Positions 9,873 to 19,074 of a stretch of DNA of 64,000 bases are shown piece after piece. The stretch's first letter is position 1. Every line of letters starts with the position of its first letter. The position numbers and the translations under genes are program-made. The notes below the pieces were generated by a model, which was not told the origin of the DNA, made no database searches, and saw only the letters and a program-made list of their open reading frames with translations. The stretch is taken from assembly GCF_901709675.1 (NCBI RefSeq), contig NC_051087.1, positions 17,482,067-17,546,066 on the forward strand, in the 5' to 3' direction. This stretch comes from Syngnathus acus. Its lineage: Eukaryota; Chordata; Actinopteri; Syngnathiformes; Syngnathidae.

Positions 9873-10300
9873 TGTTAGGGTAGTGCTCACTCTAACTTAT
9901 TTTGCAAGAACCACACTGGAGACAAGTTAGTCGTTTCAAACACCTGCAGGCGGAGAGTTCACTCGTCGCTGTGCTTACAGCGATGGTCGAATGAAGTCTG
10001 AAGTCAGGCCTCATCAGGTGCATATTTATTGAGAAGAAACACAGTGGGGTTGAAAGTGGGGGTGTGAGAACCCAGGAAGGGGTGAAGACGCTCCCCTGCT
10101 GATCAAAGCATAGCAGGGGGCCTTTTACGACTTTGTGGAAACAAAGCAACTTTGATTGCTTCCTCTGCAGCTAGTCAATCAGGTGAAAATATCTTAGCAC
10201 TTTGGTCTACTACTTTGGTAAGACAGGACAAGCTAGGTAAATTATTACAGGTTACATTCCAACATAATCATACGATGAAGATATTCTGCAAACCCTAACA
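9873..10300 (-). repeat. Retroviral 5' LTR
   Basis: This is the second 428-bp LTR, identical by eye to 3896-4323. It is followed by the CCCGC duplication (10301-10305), after which LINE B coding resumes. Confidence 0.93.
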
Positions 10301-11357
10301 CCCGCCCAGGTATGTTGTCGGGGCCTGGGGCCTTACGTGGGTTGACTCTTCTCAGAGTCTTCAACACGTCGGCTGAGTCAAGGCAGAGTGCCTCCTCTTC
10401 CTGATGGGGAACAGATTTAACTGCAGGAGTGCTGTTTAGTGCCTCAAACCGCCCAAAGAAGTTATGTAGACCATTTAGGAAGTCAGCATCAACCTCACCC
10501 ACCGGGGGGGAGGGTAGGTTGTAGTCAGTGATCGCCCGTATGCCTTGCCACATACTCCTGGTGTTATTGGCGTCGTGGAAAAAATCCTGAATTTTTCGAC
10601 TGTGGCTTCGCTTCGCTAACCTGATGGCACGGTTCAAGGTGGCTCTCGCTGTCCTCAGTGCCTCCTTGTCGCCAGACTTGAAGGCTGAGTTCCGTGCTCG
10701 TAGCGTATGACGTACCTCCTCAGTCATCCAGGGTCGTTGGTTGGCTCGGGTGATGATGTTCTTAGTGGTGCTGACGTCCTCGGTGCATTTGTTGATGTAG
10801 GCTGACACAGTCATGGCGTACTCATCAATGTCGATCTGATTGTCATATGTTGCTGCTGATTTGAACATGTCCCAGTCAGAGCACTCAAAGCAGTCCTGGA
10901 GTGCCTCCATGGCCCCCTCAGACCACACCCTCACCTGCTTCACTGTGGGTTTTGCTCTGATCAGCAGGGGCCTGTACGCAGGGATTAGCATAACAGATAG
11001 GTGGTCTGAAGAGCCGAGGTGGGGGCGGGGGGCTGCTCTGAATGCATCTTTTATATTGGTGTAAACCAAGTCCAGAGTGTTCTCTCCCCGAGTTGGAAAA
11101 TCCACGTGTTGGTAAAAATGAGGGAGAATAGTCTTCATGTTAGCCTGGTTGAAGTCCCCAGCAATGATGAAAACACCCTCTGTGTGCGTGGATTGCAGCT
11201 CACCGATTGTCCGATAGAGAACGCTCATGGCCTCTTTAGTATTAGCGCTAGGAGGCACATACACAGCCGTGATGCTAACAACAGTAAACTCCCTGGGCAG
11301 GTAGAAGGGTCTGCAGTTAACAGTCAAAAGCTCGATGTCCGAAGAGCTCATCAGCAA
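10301..11357 (-). pseudogene. LINE B, 5' half: endonuclease end and RT start
   Basis: The minus-strand frame reads the C-terminal part of an APE-like endonuclease: VYVPPSAN, IIAGDFNQ, a TLDLVYTN block and GSSDHLSV (the catalytic SDH). A linker follows (WSEGAMEALQDCFE, TRANQRPWMTEEV), then RKAPGPDNIPGR just before the retroviral insertion. The first third of the endonuclease is missing, so the copy is 5'-truncated at about 11357, as is usual for LINEs. Together with 2359-3895 it forms about 2.6 kb of one element. Confidence 0.88.
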
Positions 11358-11470
11358 GCTCTATTAAGGCTGATAGCGATCCTGATTATTTGAATCAGGT
11401 GTGTTGTTGTAGGGCTGCACCTAAAACAGGCTGGATTGGCACCCTTGAGGACCGGAGTTGGTGACCCCTG
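11350..11470 (-). mobile_element. Short MITE or DNA-element end
   Basis: On the minus strand it starts CAGGGGTCACCAACTCCGG and runs through GATTCAAATAATCAGG to GAGCTTGCTGATGAG. I recognise this as a common short fish repeat of the hAT-like non-autonomous type. No clear second inverted end or duplication was found, so it may be only an end fragment. Confidence 0.5.
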
Positions 11471-12004
11471 CTGTACGGTCTCCCCTCAACTGTCCTTCAC
11501 AAACTGCAATATGTTCAAAACTCTGCTGCCCGACTGCTCACCCGCTCACCCAGCAGACAGCACATCACCCCTGTCCTCCGTCATCTTCACTGGCTCCCCA
11601 TAAAACAACGCATACATGTCAAGATCCTTGTCACCACATATAAGGCCCTAAACAACCTTGCCCCCCCCCCACCTATCTGATCTCCTGCACCGCTATACCC
11701 CCACTCGCCGACTCCGCTCTGCTGACGCCAACTTGCTCACCCCCATTACCTTGACGACCAAATACCGGACTATTGGAGATAGAGCCTTTGCCATTGCTGC
11801 CCCCACTCTCTGGAACTCTCTCCCCCTGACCATCCGTAATGATGATTCCCTGCACTCCGTCAAACACCATCTCAAGACCCACCTCTTCAACTCTGCATAT
11901 AACCCCTAACTCTTCGTGTGTGTGCGTGTGAATTTTCTATGTAAAGTGGCTTTGAGTGTTTAGAAAAGCGCTATATAAAACCGATCTATTATTATTATTA
12001 TTAT
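11471..12004 (+). mobile_element. L2-like LINE, 3' end with (ATT)n tail
   Basis: The plus strand encodes LQYVQNSAARLLTRSP, ITPVLRHLHWLPI, then after a frameshift in a C-run near 11660, RTIGDRAFAIAAPTLWNSLP and a stop at 11909. The 3' UTR ends TTTAGAAAAGCGCTATATAAAAC followed by ATT repeats, which is the classic tail of fish L2 LINEs. It is 5'-truncated. Confidence 0.8.
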
Positions 12005-12978
12005 TGCGTTTTTTCACCTCTGTAATATTGCTAAGATTCTTTCAACCGGTGATGCGGAAACTATTATACATGCGTTTATTACGTCGCGCCTGGACTACTG
12101 TAACGCGTTATTCTCTGGTCTTCGTAAGTCCAGTATCAAACGTCTACAGGTAGTACAAAATGCTGCTGCTAGGCTGCTCTCACGGACAAGAAAATTTGAT
12201 CACATTACCCCAATATTAGCCAACTTACATTGGCTCCCGGTCCATTCAAGATGTGACTTCAAGGTTCTTCTATTAACCTATAAATCATTGTATGGCTTAG
12301 CGCCTTCGTATCTTGTCGACCTAGTTGTTCCTTATGTTCCGTTCTGTAACCTCCGCTTGCAAAACGCTTGTCTTTTAGTGACCCCGAGGGCCAAAAAGAT
12401 GTCTGCAGGGTCGAGAGCATTTTCTATTCGGGTTCCAGAGCTTTGGAATGCCCTACCAATGGATATTAGAACTGCTCCCTCACTAGAAACATTTAAGACA
12501 CGTTTAAAGACACATTCTATGACATTTTTATGATATGGCCTTTAATTAACCTGTAGTGGCCGATTCGGCTGGAGTTTGTGTTTTCGCCCACCCCCCTCCA
12601 CGGCTGGGGAGGTGGTTAGGTGACAACCAAACTGACAGCGGCTGTCTGGATTTCTCGCGGACCAATCAGGATGAGGGAACTGCAGCGGATTACCCCCCTC
12701 GAAGACACTGCCAGGACAATCGAGGGCACCTCCTGCAGCTCTTCACTTTGAATTGGACATCCACTTTTTCTTTGGATTGCTTTATATTATGTATTCTATG
12801 TGCCATCTCTGCATCCATTGCAGCCTGGTCATCCTGGAAGGGGGATCCTCCCATCTGTGGTCCCTTCTCAAGGTTTCTCATTTTTCCCCCAGTAGGGTTT
12901 TTTTGAGTTTTTCCTTGCCCTCCTGGGAGTTTAAGATCAGGGGATGTTTGAGAATAATTGTCACATTTGTGTATATCT
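12005..12978 (+). mobile_element. LINE A-type C-terminus and 3' UTR
   Basis: The plus strand reads AETIIHAFITSRLDYCNALF, LQVVQNAAARLLSR, LHWLPV and AFSIRVPELWNALPMDIRTA, the C-terminal region of a CR1/L2-type LINE protein, ending at 12533. The 3' UTR contains the block ending 'gggagtttaagatcagggg' (about 12928-12945). A SINE splits the UTR at 12979. It may be the right half of the LINE A seen at 485-2358, but the RT catalytic core is absent between them. Confidence 0.75.
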
Positions 12979-13294
12979 AAAGTTAAAGTTAAAGTTAAAG
13001 TCCCAATGATCGTCACACACACACCTGGGTGTGGTGAAATTTGTCCTCTGCATTTAACCCATCCCCGTGTGATTTTAATCCATCCCCTGGGGGAGAGGGG
13101 AGCAGTGAGCAGCAGCGGTGCTGCGCTCGGGAATCAGTTGGTGATCTAACCCCCCAATTCCAACCCTTAATGCTGAGTGCCAAGCAGGGAGGCAATGGGT
13201 CCCATTTTTATAGTCTTTGGTATGACCCGGCCGGGGTTTGAACCCACAACCTACCAGTCTCAGGGCGGACACTCTACCACTAGGCCACTGAGCT
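12979..13294 (-). mobile_element. tRNA-derived SINE (family 1), copy 1
   Basis: On the minus strand the head reads AGCTCAGTGGCCTAGTGG (pol III A box) and the B box GGTTCAAACCC lies about 40 bp on. The body includes 'gggacccattgcctccctgc' and the 3' tail is (AACTTT)n. Other copies lie at 21747-22070, 30438-30743 and 49278-49580. It is non-coding and depends on a LINE for movement. Confidence 0.88.
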
Positions 13295-13396
13295 GGTAAA
13301 AGCCCTTTGAGACTTGCCTGTGATTTAGGGCTATATAAATAAACTTGACATGACATAAACTTGACATGACATGATGGCATGACATGACATGACATG
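13295..13396 (+). repeat. LINE 3' terminus with TGACA repeats
   Basis: The sequence AAAGCCCTTTGAGACTTGCC, TATATAAATAAACTTGACA and then a short TGACA/TGACATGA microsatellite make a typical fish LINE 3' end. It continues the UTR interrupted by the SINE. Confidence 0.7.
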
Positions 13397-14182
13397 ACGT
13401 GACCGAGTCAGCGGACGAGGCGGGGAGGCAGAAGCGACTTTCTATCCCGTTCGGATCTTCAGTCCGAATTCGCCGAAACATGCGAGCTGTCAATTCCATG
13501 ATGTCCTCGAGGGTCCGGGGGTGATCGTAGGAGATCATCTGGTCTTTAACATACTCGGCGAGCCCGTTGAGAAACGTGCCCATGAAAAAAGCAGGATTGC
13601 ACCCGCTTCGCCCGGCCACCGTCTGGAATTCGAATGCAAATTCAGCCATCGACCGGTTGCCTTGGCGGAGTGCCAACAATTCCCAGAACGCATCCTCAGC
13701 GGCAGAACCCAGGTCAAACAAGCAGAGGAGCTCGTCAGCAAAATTCGGCCATACCCCAAAGCCGGGCCTCACCTGTCAGGTGCGTCAAGGCGTAGCCCAC
13801 CCTGGCCTGTTCCATCGTGAAGGTTTGCGGCTGCTGGTCAAAATGGAGCCGAAAATTGGATATGAATGCGCGGACTTGCCTGGGGTCCCCGTCGAACTGT
13901 TCGGGGTTGCCGATCTTCAGTTCGGGAACATCTATGAGCCGGCGGAGTTCAGCCGCTCCACGGTTCTCCGACGTGGAGGGAGAAGTTTCAGCCGAGTTGG
14001 TGCTACTAGCGGAGAATAGCGCTCGGAGGCCCTGCCATCTCCTGCTGTTGCTGGAGCTGCTGTTGTTGCTGTTGCAGTTGACCGGCTTCCACCAAGCTCC
14101 GGACGTCTGCCGTCAGGCTAGTAACTGCGCCTTCGGCTTCCTCTAGTTGGGACAATGCCGTCTGATCATGCGCTGGCTGCAT
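13397..14182 (-). pseudogene. Ty3/Gypsy-type gag, frameshifted and truncated
   Basis: From an ATG at 14182 the minus strand gives a glutamine-rich N-terminus (MQPAHDQTALSQLEEAEG, then Q runs). It continues in other frames as NPEQFDGDPRQVRAFISN, LTHLTGEARLWG and ADELLCLFD, then LALRQGNRSMAEFAFEFQ and TFLNGLAEYVKDQM. This is the capsid-like Gag of Ty3/Gypsy elements (DUF4939/Retrotrans_gag type). There are at least two frameshifts (near 14006 and 13741). It stops abruptly at 13397, so zinc knuckle and pol are missing. Confidence 0.82.
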
Positions 14183-14197
14183 TTCTGTGGTCAGTCT

Positions 14198-14819
14198 GTA
14201 CTGTGAGATACAGGACAGAACAGCCAATTGTGGCAAGATGCAGACTTTATTGTTCGTAGGGAAAGGGGAGGTGGAGTGCTGGAGGTCGGGTTGGGTCGGT
14301 GCAACTGTTGTCGGGATGCGACTGTTGTCGGGATGCAGCTGGTGGGCGAGGGCGGCTCTTCTCCACGGTGAGCCAGGCTGGCGGATAACTGGAACCAATC
14401 TGTCGGCGAGAGCAGCAGAGCAGCAAATAATTGTGGTCGGTGACAGGCCGGGCGGCGATCAGGACGTGGTCATAAACGGAAAATTGGTCGGGGTGGGCGG
14501 CAGGCAGAGCAAGCTCGTAAACGGGCGATCGGTCAGGACGGGCGACAGGCAGAACGAGGTCGTAAACAGGTGATCGGTCAGAACGAGCAGCAGGCAGAAC
14601 GGGACGTGTCAATAAATGGACAAGGTCGGCAACGGTAGTCAGACGGGACATACACGGTGAGCAAACAGGTAGCGTCATGGGACAAACTGATAAGGGCTGG
14701 CTGGGATAACAGGGTTTAAATGGAGCTTTTAACAAGGCATGACAGGTGCAGGTGATTTACTTGATTGACAGGGCATGGCTGTGATTGACTGGATGACAGG
14801 TGGCGCGGGCACATGACAA
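14198..14819 (-). repeat. LTR of the Gypsy element (5' LTR of the gag at 13397-14182)
   Basis: Its ends are TGT...ACA (tgtactgtg at the left, cacatgaca at the right on the plus strand), and it sits directly upstream of the gag start on the minus strand. Several GC-rich near-repeats (ggcgatcggtcaggac-like, 14450-14610) lie inside. The right end resembles the solo LTR at 889-1251. Only one LTR is present in the window, and only about 15 bp separate it from the gag ATG, so the primer site is uncertain. Confidence 0.6.
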
Positions 14820-15470
14820 GTTAATCGTGATTAATTGCATTTTTTATTCTTAACTCAGTTGCACGTTTTATTAATTGAAAAGAAAAATCCCTTGATTTTT
14901 TATGTGCCATTATTTTAGCAAATTTTGATACCTTTAACATGAAGAAGAGGATTGATTTTCTTACACATTTTGTTATTGAATTGGATTCAATTTATAAAAA
15001 GTTACACTAACAGCCCCTCAAAGGTGCTTTCTAAGATTTCAAAATTTGGGCACTATTAAATAATATAACATGCATATTAAATGTAAACAAGGACTCAGCC
15101 TAAAGAGCAACAAACCATTTTAAAAATGTTTTGAACTTAGTAGCAATATAATGGTCTTGATTCACCATATCAACCGTGTTTCTGATTTCCCAAGAAAGAA
15201 TGAAGAGACCACTCACCATGACGCTTTTCTTTCTAAAAACGGATGAAATCTCTGCTTAAAAAGCCCAGACTAGTGTCAGCAGTGCGGTGTGCTTGATATT
15301 TCTTTGCAGTCTCGCAAGATCCAGTGAGCTGTAGTAGTTTTTCTGCAGCAACAGTACGAGAAAAGAATAAAAATGTTATTAGGCCAAAATGAGCCTTAAT
15401 AGCGTTCAATGGCATTGAAAGGGAGTTGGGTTAATCACATTAATGCGTTAAACTGACGCCACTAATATAT
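14820..15470. other. Possible degenerate DNA element (TTAATC-rich ends)
   Basis: The block begins 'gttaatcgtgattaattgca' and ends near 'gttaatcacattaatgcgtt'. Such TTAAT/CGATTAA-rich ends occur on non-autonomous DNA elements. I see no convincing target duplication or ORF. Confidence 0.3.
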
Positions 15471-15865
15471 AAATCTCCAAATCTCGATTTTACGCGGACT
15501 TTGGGGTCCAGAATTTGGGAATTGTGTTAACCCCGAAAGCACGTTGTATAGAAAGTCTTGTTTTTATAGAAAGGTGTGTTTTTAGGCAGCCGAAGGGGTT
15601 CTTTGTCATGTTAATTTAGGTCAGGCATCTTGTTGTGCAGCTGAAGCGGTCCGTTTACCGTCCATCACCTTAAGTGCTCCACTCACATCGAAGTCTGTTT
15701 ACATTGTAATAAAAGAGAAGCAAATCACAGATGAGAACATCAGGTGGATTGAGTAAGTCTTTTTGATGTGAGGTGATATGGCTGGAAGAGAGAATAAAGC
15801 ACCCACCTGTTCTACTACTGTGTCTGGCCACGCTCTTTGACTTGTGAGTGACTGTGGAGGAGGTG
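15471..15865. other. No recognised feature
   Basis: About 400 bp in which I see no coding sequence, repeat ends or RNA gene. Confidence 0.5.
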
Positions 15866-16056
15866 TATGGATGGTTGGTTGGTTGGTTGGTTGGTTGGTT
15901 GGTTGGTTGGTTGGTTGGATGGATGGATGGATGAATGGTTGGATGGATGGATGGATGGATGGATGGATGGATGGATGGATGGATGGATGGATGGATGGAT
16001 GGATGGATGGATGGACGGACGGATGGATGGATGGATGGATGGATGGATGGATGGAT
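15866..16056. repeat. (GGTT)n-(GGAT)n microsatellite
   Basis: A run of GGTT units (15871-15918) passes into GGAT units (to about 16056), with single-base variants such as GGAC. Long open frames through it are by-products of the repeat. Confidence 0.97.
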
Positions 16057-16337
16057 ATGTTTATGTGATTTTGCAACCATGCATATTTACTGTATCTCTT
16101 GTTTATTACAGGTATCGGACTCACTGGATTCTCAAAACACCAGGCTTTATCGCAGCCAGCTTTAACTTCAAAACAATGAAGGTTTTATGGAATATCATTT
16201 AAGAATGTATATGCATATAGACAAAATGTTTGCATGGTAAAAGTTAATCTGTTTGTTCAAAAATACAAATCATTGGCATTAAATTTTAACAAAGAAATTA
16301 CAGTGGAGCCTCGGCTGAAAATTCGCTTTATGAACAA

Positions 16338-17036
16338 TTCAGAGTCAGAGTCAGAGTCAGCTTTATTGTCAATTCCTTCATGCTAAGACACACAAAGAAA
16401 CCGAAATACCGTTCCCCCTATCCCACGGTGACGAGACACAGCACACGATTAACACACAAGTAAAACAACGGGGAGAGAGTTCAGGACCCCAACAGCCTGG
16501 AGATCACAAACTTCGCCAGTGGCGAGCAGTGCTGGCATCCCACAACAGAGTCCCGGCACCATTCGTCACGGACGTAGACGCACAGTCCACCTCCTCGCGA
16601 TGTTCCCCCTCGTACAATGGCCCGGTCCGCCCGATAGCACGCCATCCGCTCCAGATGCACAGCAGCTACGCACTGTCCGGTCCGCAGAACTCAGCAGGCA
16701 TGTTGATGTCCAGCGATCGAACGTTCGCCAGAAGAATGGAAGGCACGGCCGGGTGAGCTGGGTTGGCCGCCAGCCAGGCCCGGACGCCCAACCGGGGGAG
16801 GAATAGCAGGCGAGTCCGGCGCCTTAAACGTCCCCGCTTCAAAGTCCAGATCGCCACAAAACTCGCTTTCGCCGATGTCGAGCAGAACCAGCCCGCCGCA
16901 CTTGCAGCACAACCCGGTACGACGAGACGAACACACAAAACTGGCGGACAAACCCACATTAAACGACAAAACAAAACACCGTTCGGGACAGAGAGAGGCC
17001 GCTGCGTGTGCACACCCCGCCATCTTACTTCTTCTT
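16338..17036 (-). mobile_element. Mini-LINE: LINE D 5' end joined to its 3' end
   Basis: On the minus strand it starts with AAGATGGCGGGGTG, the 5' leader style of these LINEs. It codes ~100 residues ending PSILLANVRSLDINM (the usual linker just before the endonuclease), then jumps to a 3' UTR with 'tcgtcaccgtgggat' and the tail gacaataaagctgactc(tgactc)n. That 3' UTR matches LINE D (33641-35141). Endonuclease and RT are missing. It looks like an internally deleted copy that kept both termini. Confidence 0.7.
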
Positions 17037-17317
17037 AAAGAAGAAAATTTTGCTCGGGTTACATACTATTTTCGTGTTACAAACAGTTTTGGCGTGGCTG
17101 CATTACTGGCTCTATGGTTCAGGTACCATTGTTTGTTCGCCTAAAATAGTCACCACATCCCACAATGCAAAGCAATGCAAAGCAATGCAAAGCAATGCAA
17201 AAGCTGCACTGCATTATGGCAGATGATGGCCATTTCGGGCCAGCAGTCCCCAAAAAGGGCTTGACAATGATTTGCTACTGTTATTTCATCATCATACAGC
17301 AAGTTGTATTTTTACCT
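17037..17317. repeat. MITE interior with short tandem repeat
   Basis: This contains about four copies of the 10-mer AGCAATGCAA (17165-17204). It ends in GTATTTTTACCT (17306-17317), the left copy of the Penelope target duplication. Confidence 0.7.
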
Positions 17318-17534
17318 TTACTTCACTGGTTCTTCTATATCAAACAATTTGTTTTAGGTTCATTTACCTGACATGTTTCGGCGGGTTCTTCCGCCTTCAT
17401 CAGAGTGTCACTGATGTGATTGTGACGCGTCTTTATCAGCTGATGGATGAAGGCGTGGCTCACCTGTCAGATTTGACAGATGAGCCACGCCCTCTGCTGT
17501 CCGTTCACCTCTCCAAAATGCTGTTCCAGGTTAT
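17318..17534 (-). repeat. PLE inverted fragment, left part
   Basis: This is the reverse complement of the PLE terminal repeat (matching 21470-21700), including GGCGGGTTCTTCCGCC and the sequence just upstream 'gttccaggtt'. It is interrupted at AT (17533-17534) by the ISL2EU element and continues at 18729. Confidence 0.88.
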
Positions 17535-17675
17535 AGAGGCTTTGCAGTCACGTGGTTTTATCACGTGATTTTGTGTTATGCTGCCATCTTGGCGGTCAAC
17601 TCGTCAGCTCGTTCCTACGTGTTTGTATAGATTGTTTGATTTCTGCGCTACATTTTCACCGATTTCATCCGAATT

Positions 17676-17894
17676 ATGGCTGATTTGCTATCCAACGAAG
17701 TTGGGCATTTGGATGAAGAATCCAAGAAACGTTACAGAGAGAAGTTGAACCTTGTTGGCACAACGGATTCGTACCTTTTACCGAGAAGCATGCTAAAATC
17801 GCCCGAGCATTTTGCAACAGCCGACCTGCCTGAACTCTCATATCCAGATATTTATAATTACCTCGTCGATTTGTTTTGTAATGGCATTTCATAA
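17676..17894 (+). pseudogene. ISL2EU ORF1 (YqaJ/SWIM protein) N-terminus
   Basis: The frame starts ATG ADLLSNEVGHLDEES and runs through LPRSMLKSP and LSYPDIYNYLVD. It is the same as the first exon at 42989-43321 until the deletion join after about 65 residues, where it reads into the opposite gene's UTR. It cannot make a complete protein. Confidence 0.75.
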
Positions 17895-18415
17895 CTTGAC
17901 ATATTAAAAAACTGAATAGAGTGAAATCATTCAGATACTGTACCTGTCTGTTCAAGTTGCTACCATTTTTATTTTTTGTTTATTTTTGCATGATGCCACA
18001 TCTGATTGGCTTGAAAACTTAACCAATGTAGATTTTACCTTGTGCCAAATGAAGTAACAAAAACCCTCTTGTTAAAAAATGCTACATTAAAAAAAAATTG
18101 TTTCACAAGGTTCATAATTTTGGGGGAAATTTCCTAATGCATTCACTCGAGAATTAATTGTTCAATTCCAATATGAAGTTCAATATTTACATTGATAACG
18201 TTTTCAAGCCAATCAGATGAAGCATCATGAAAAAATAAACACAAAATAAAAACGGGGGGGTGAACTGAAGAAATCATCCCATTCCCTGCCTTGCTGCTCT
18301 TGCTGCCTTTCTAAAAATGCACCCAGCATTTTCAACAATCATATTTGTATCATCCCATATTGTATTATTTCACATTTTGTGAAACAAATCAGGGGTGAAT
18401 AGTTTGTTTACATAC

Positions 18416-18593
18416 CTGATATGAAGTCCTCATTGCATATCCTTGTGTAAATCGTAGGTTTCCATCGTTCACGACGAATATCCGCGATCCATTTATCACG
18501 TTTTTTCATGTTCGCCGGAAATCTATAGAAGCTAATATTTGGTTTATCGCCTCGTCTATTGCTACATCCAACAGCACAGCAGGTATCCGGCAT
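18416..18593 (-). pseudogene. ISL2EU transposase exon 1: THAP domain
   Basis: From ATG at 18593 the exon encodes MPDTCCAVGCSNRRGDKP, SFYRFPANMKKRDKWI, RWKPTIYTRICNEDFISG. The C2CH spacing (CAVGC...C..H-type) and the FPxxxxxRxxWI block are THAP DNA-binding signatures. The exon stops at a consensus donor (TCAG|GTATGT, intron from 18415 leftward). The catalytic exon is deleted. It is the same exon as 44982-45159 with very few differences. Confidence 0.82.
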
Positions 18594-18728
18594 TTTTAAG
18601 CTCAAATAGCAGCAGATACGTATAACAAGAAAGCGTGTGTGAGTCGTTGACCGGCACTGAAAAGTTGACCGCCAAGATGGCCGCCAAGCTAATGTGGGTA
18701 GCTTGATGACGTCAGCTGCAAAGCCTCT

Positions 18729-18857
18729 ATAGAGAGCATGTAGGCTCCCTCGTCCCTGTTGATGGTCCTCGGGCCCCGCTTGCGGATCTCAATGGCCTCC
18801 CTGATCCAACGCTGATGTTTGTTGTCTTCAGTGCGGATGACTCTGGCCTTTTTCCAC
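18729..18857 (-). repeat. PLE inverted fragment, right part
   Basis: This is the reverse complement of the PLE coding end (21333-21460), reading back IRTEDNKHQRWIREAIEI and RGPRTINRDEGAYML. It joins the direct repeat of the main copy at about 18857. Confidence 0.85.
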
Positions 18858-19074
18858 GCAGAGGGCGTGGCTCATCTGTCAAATCTGACAGGTGAGCCAC
18901 GCCTTCATCCATCAGCTGATAAAGACGCGTCACAATCACATCAGTGACACTCTGATGAAGGCGGAAGAACCCGCCGAAACATGTCAGGTAGATGAACCTA
19001 AAACAAATTGTTTGATATAGAAGAACCAGTGAAGTAATTGAAAAAGAAAAAACAAGATGAACCTAGTACAACTA
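18858..19074 (+). repeat. PLE left terminal repeat (pLTR)
   Basis: This ~217-bp repeat from GCAGAGGGCGTGGCTC to CCTAGTACAACTAT is repeated directly at 21489-21704. It contains a 20-bp-arm hairpin (gtggctcatctgtc...gacaggtgagccac) and GGCGGAAGAACCCGCC. The ORF start codon (19057) lies inside it. Confidence 0.88.

Larger units (their letters stand above)
3896..10300 (-). mobile_element. Endogenous retrovirus (gamma-type env), gag/pol-deleted
   Basis: This 6405-bp provirus on the minus strand has two 428-bp LTRs that I read as identical, a CCCGC target duplication on both sides (3891-3895 and 10301-10305), a tRNA-Phe-type primer site and a polypurine tract. Order along its own strand: LTR, PBS, long leader, short gag (MA start plus CA end plus zinc knuckle), 1.6 kb without coding, integrase C-terminus, open env, PPT, LTR. 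Protease, reverse transcriptase, RNase H and most of integrase are absent, so it cannot replicate alone. Identical LTRs and an intact target duplication mean a recent insertion. Confidence 0.92.
17535..18728. mobile_element. ISL2EU-type DNA transposon, short deletion derivative
   Basis: The inverted ends are AGAGGCTTTGCAG (17535) and CTGCAAAGCCTCT (18728), flanked by AT (17533-17534, 18729-18730). Removing it and one AT restores the PLE sequence exactly as read at 21440-21465, so the AT is a true 2-bp target duplication, as described for ISL2EU. Two convergent gene ends survive: an ORF1 start (+) and a THAP exon (-). Relative to the copy at 42848-45290 it lacks 43184-44393, with an ATT microhomology at the join (about 17869). 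Confidence 0.88.

Noticed and set aside
13041-13241. Repeated ~66-codon frame (also 21817-22017 and others)
   Set aside because: It comes from the body of the tRNA-derived SINE and is non-coding.
12979-13294. Functional tRNA gene suggested by A and B boxes
   Set aside because: The tRNA-like head continues into a SINE body with an AACTTT-repeat tail, and no complete cloverleaf is evident.
15670-16202. Several open frames rich in HPSI or MDGW repeats
   Set aside because: They are translations of the (GGTT)n/(GGAT)n microsatellite in different frames.
18408-18605. Host THAP-domain gene
   Set aside because: The exon lies inside an element with terminal inverted repeats and AT duplications and occurs in two such elements.
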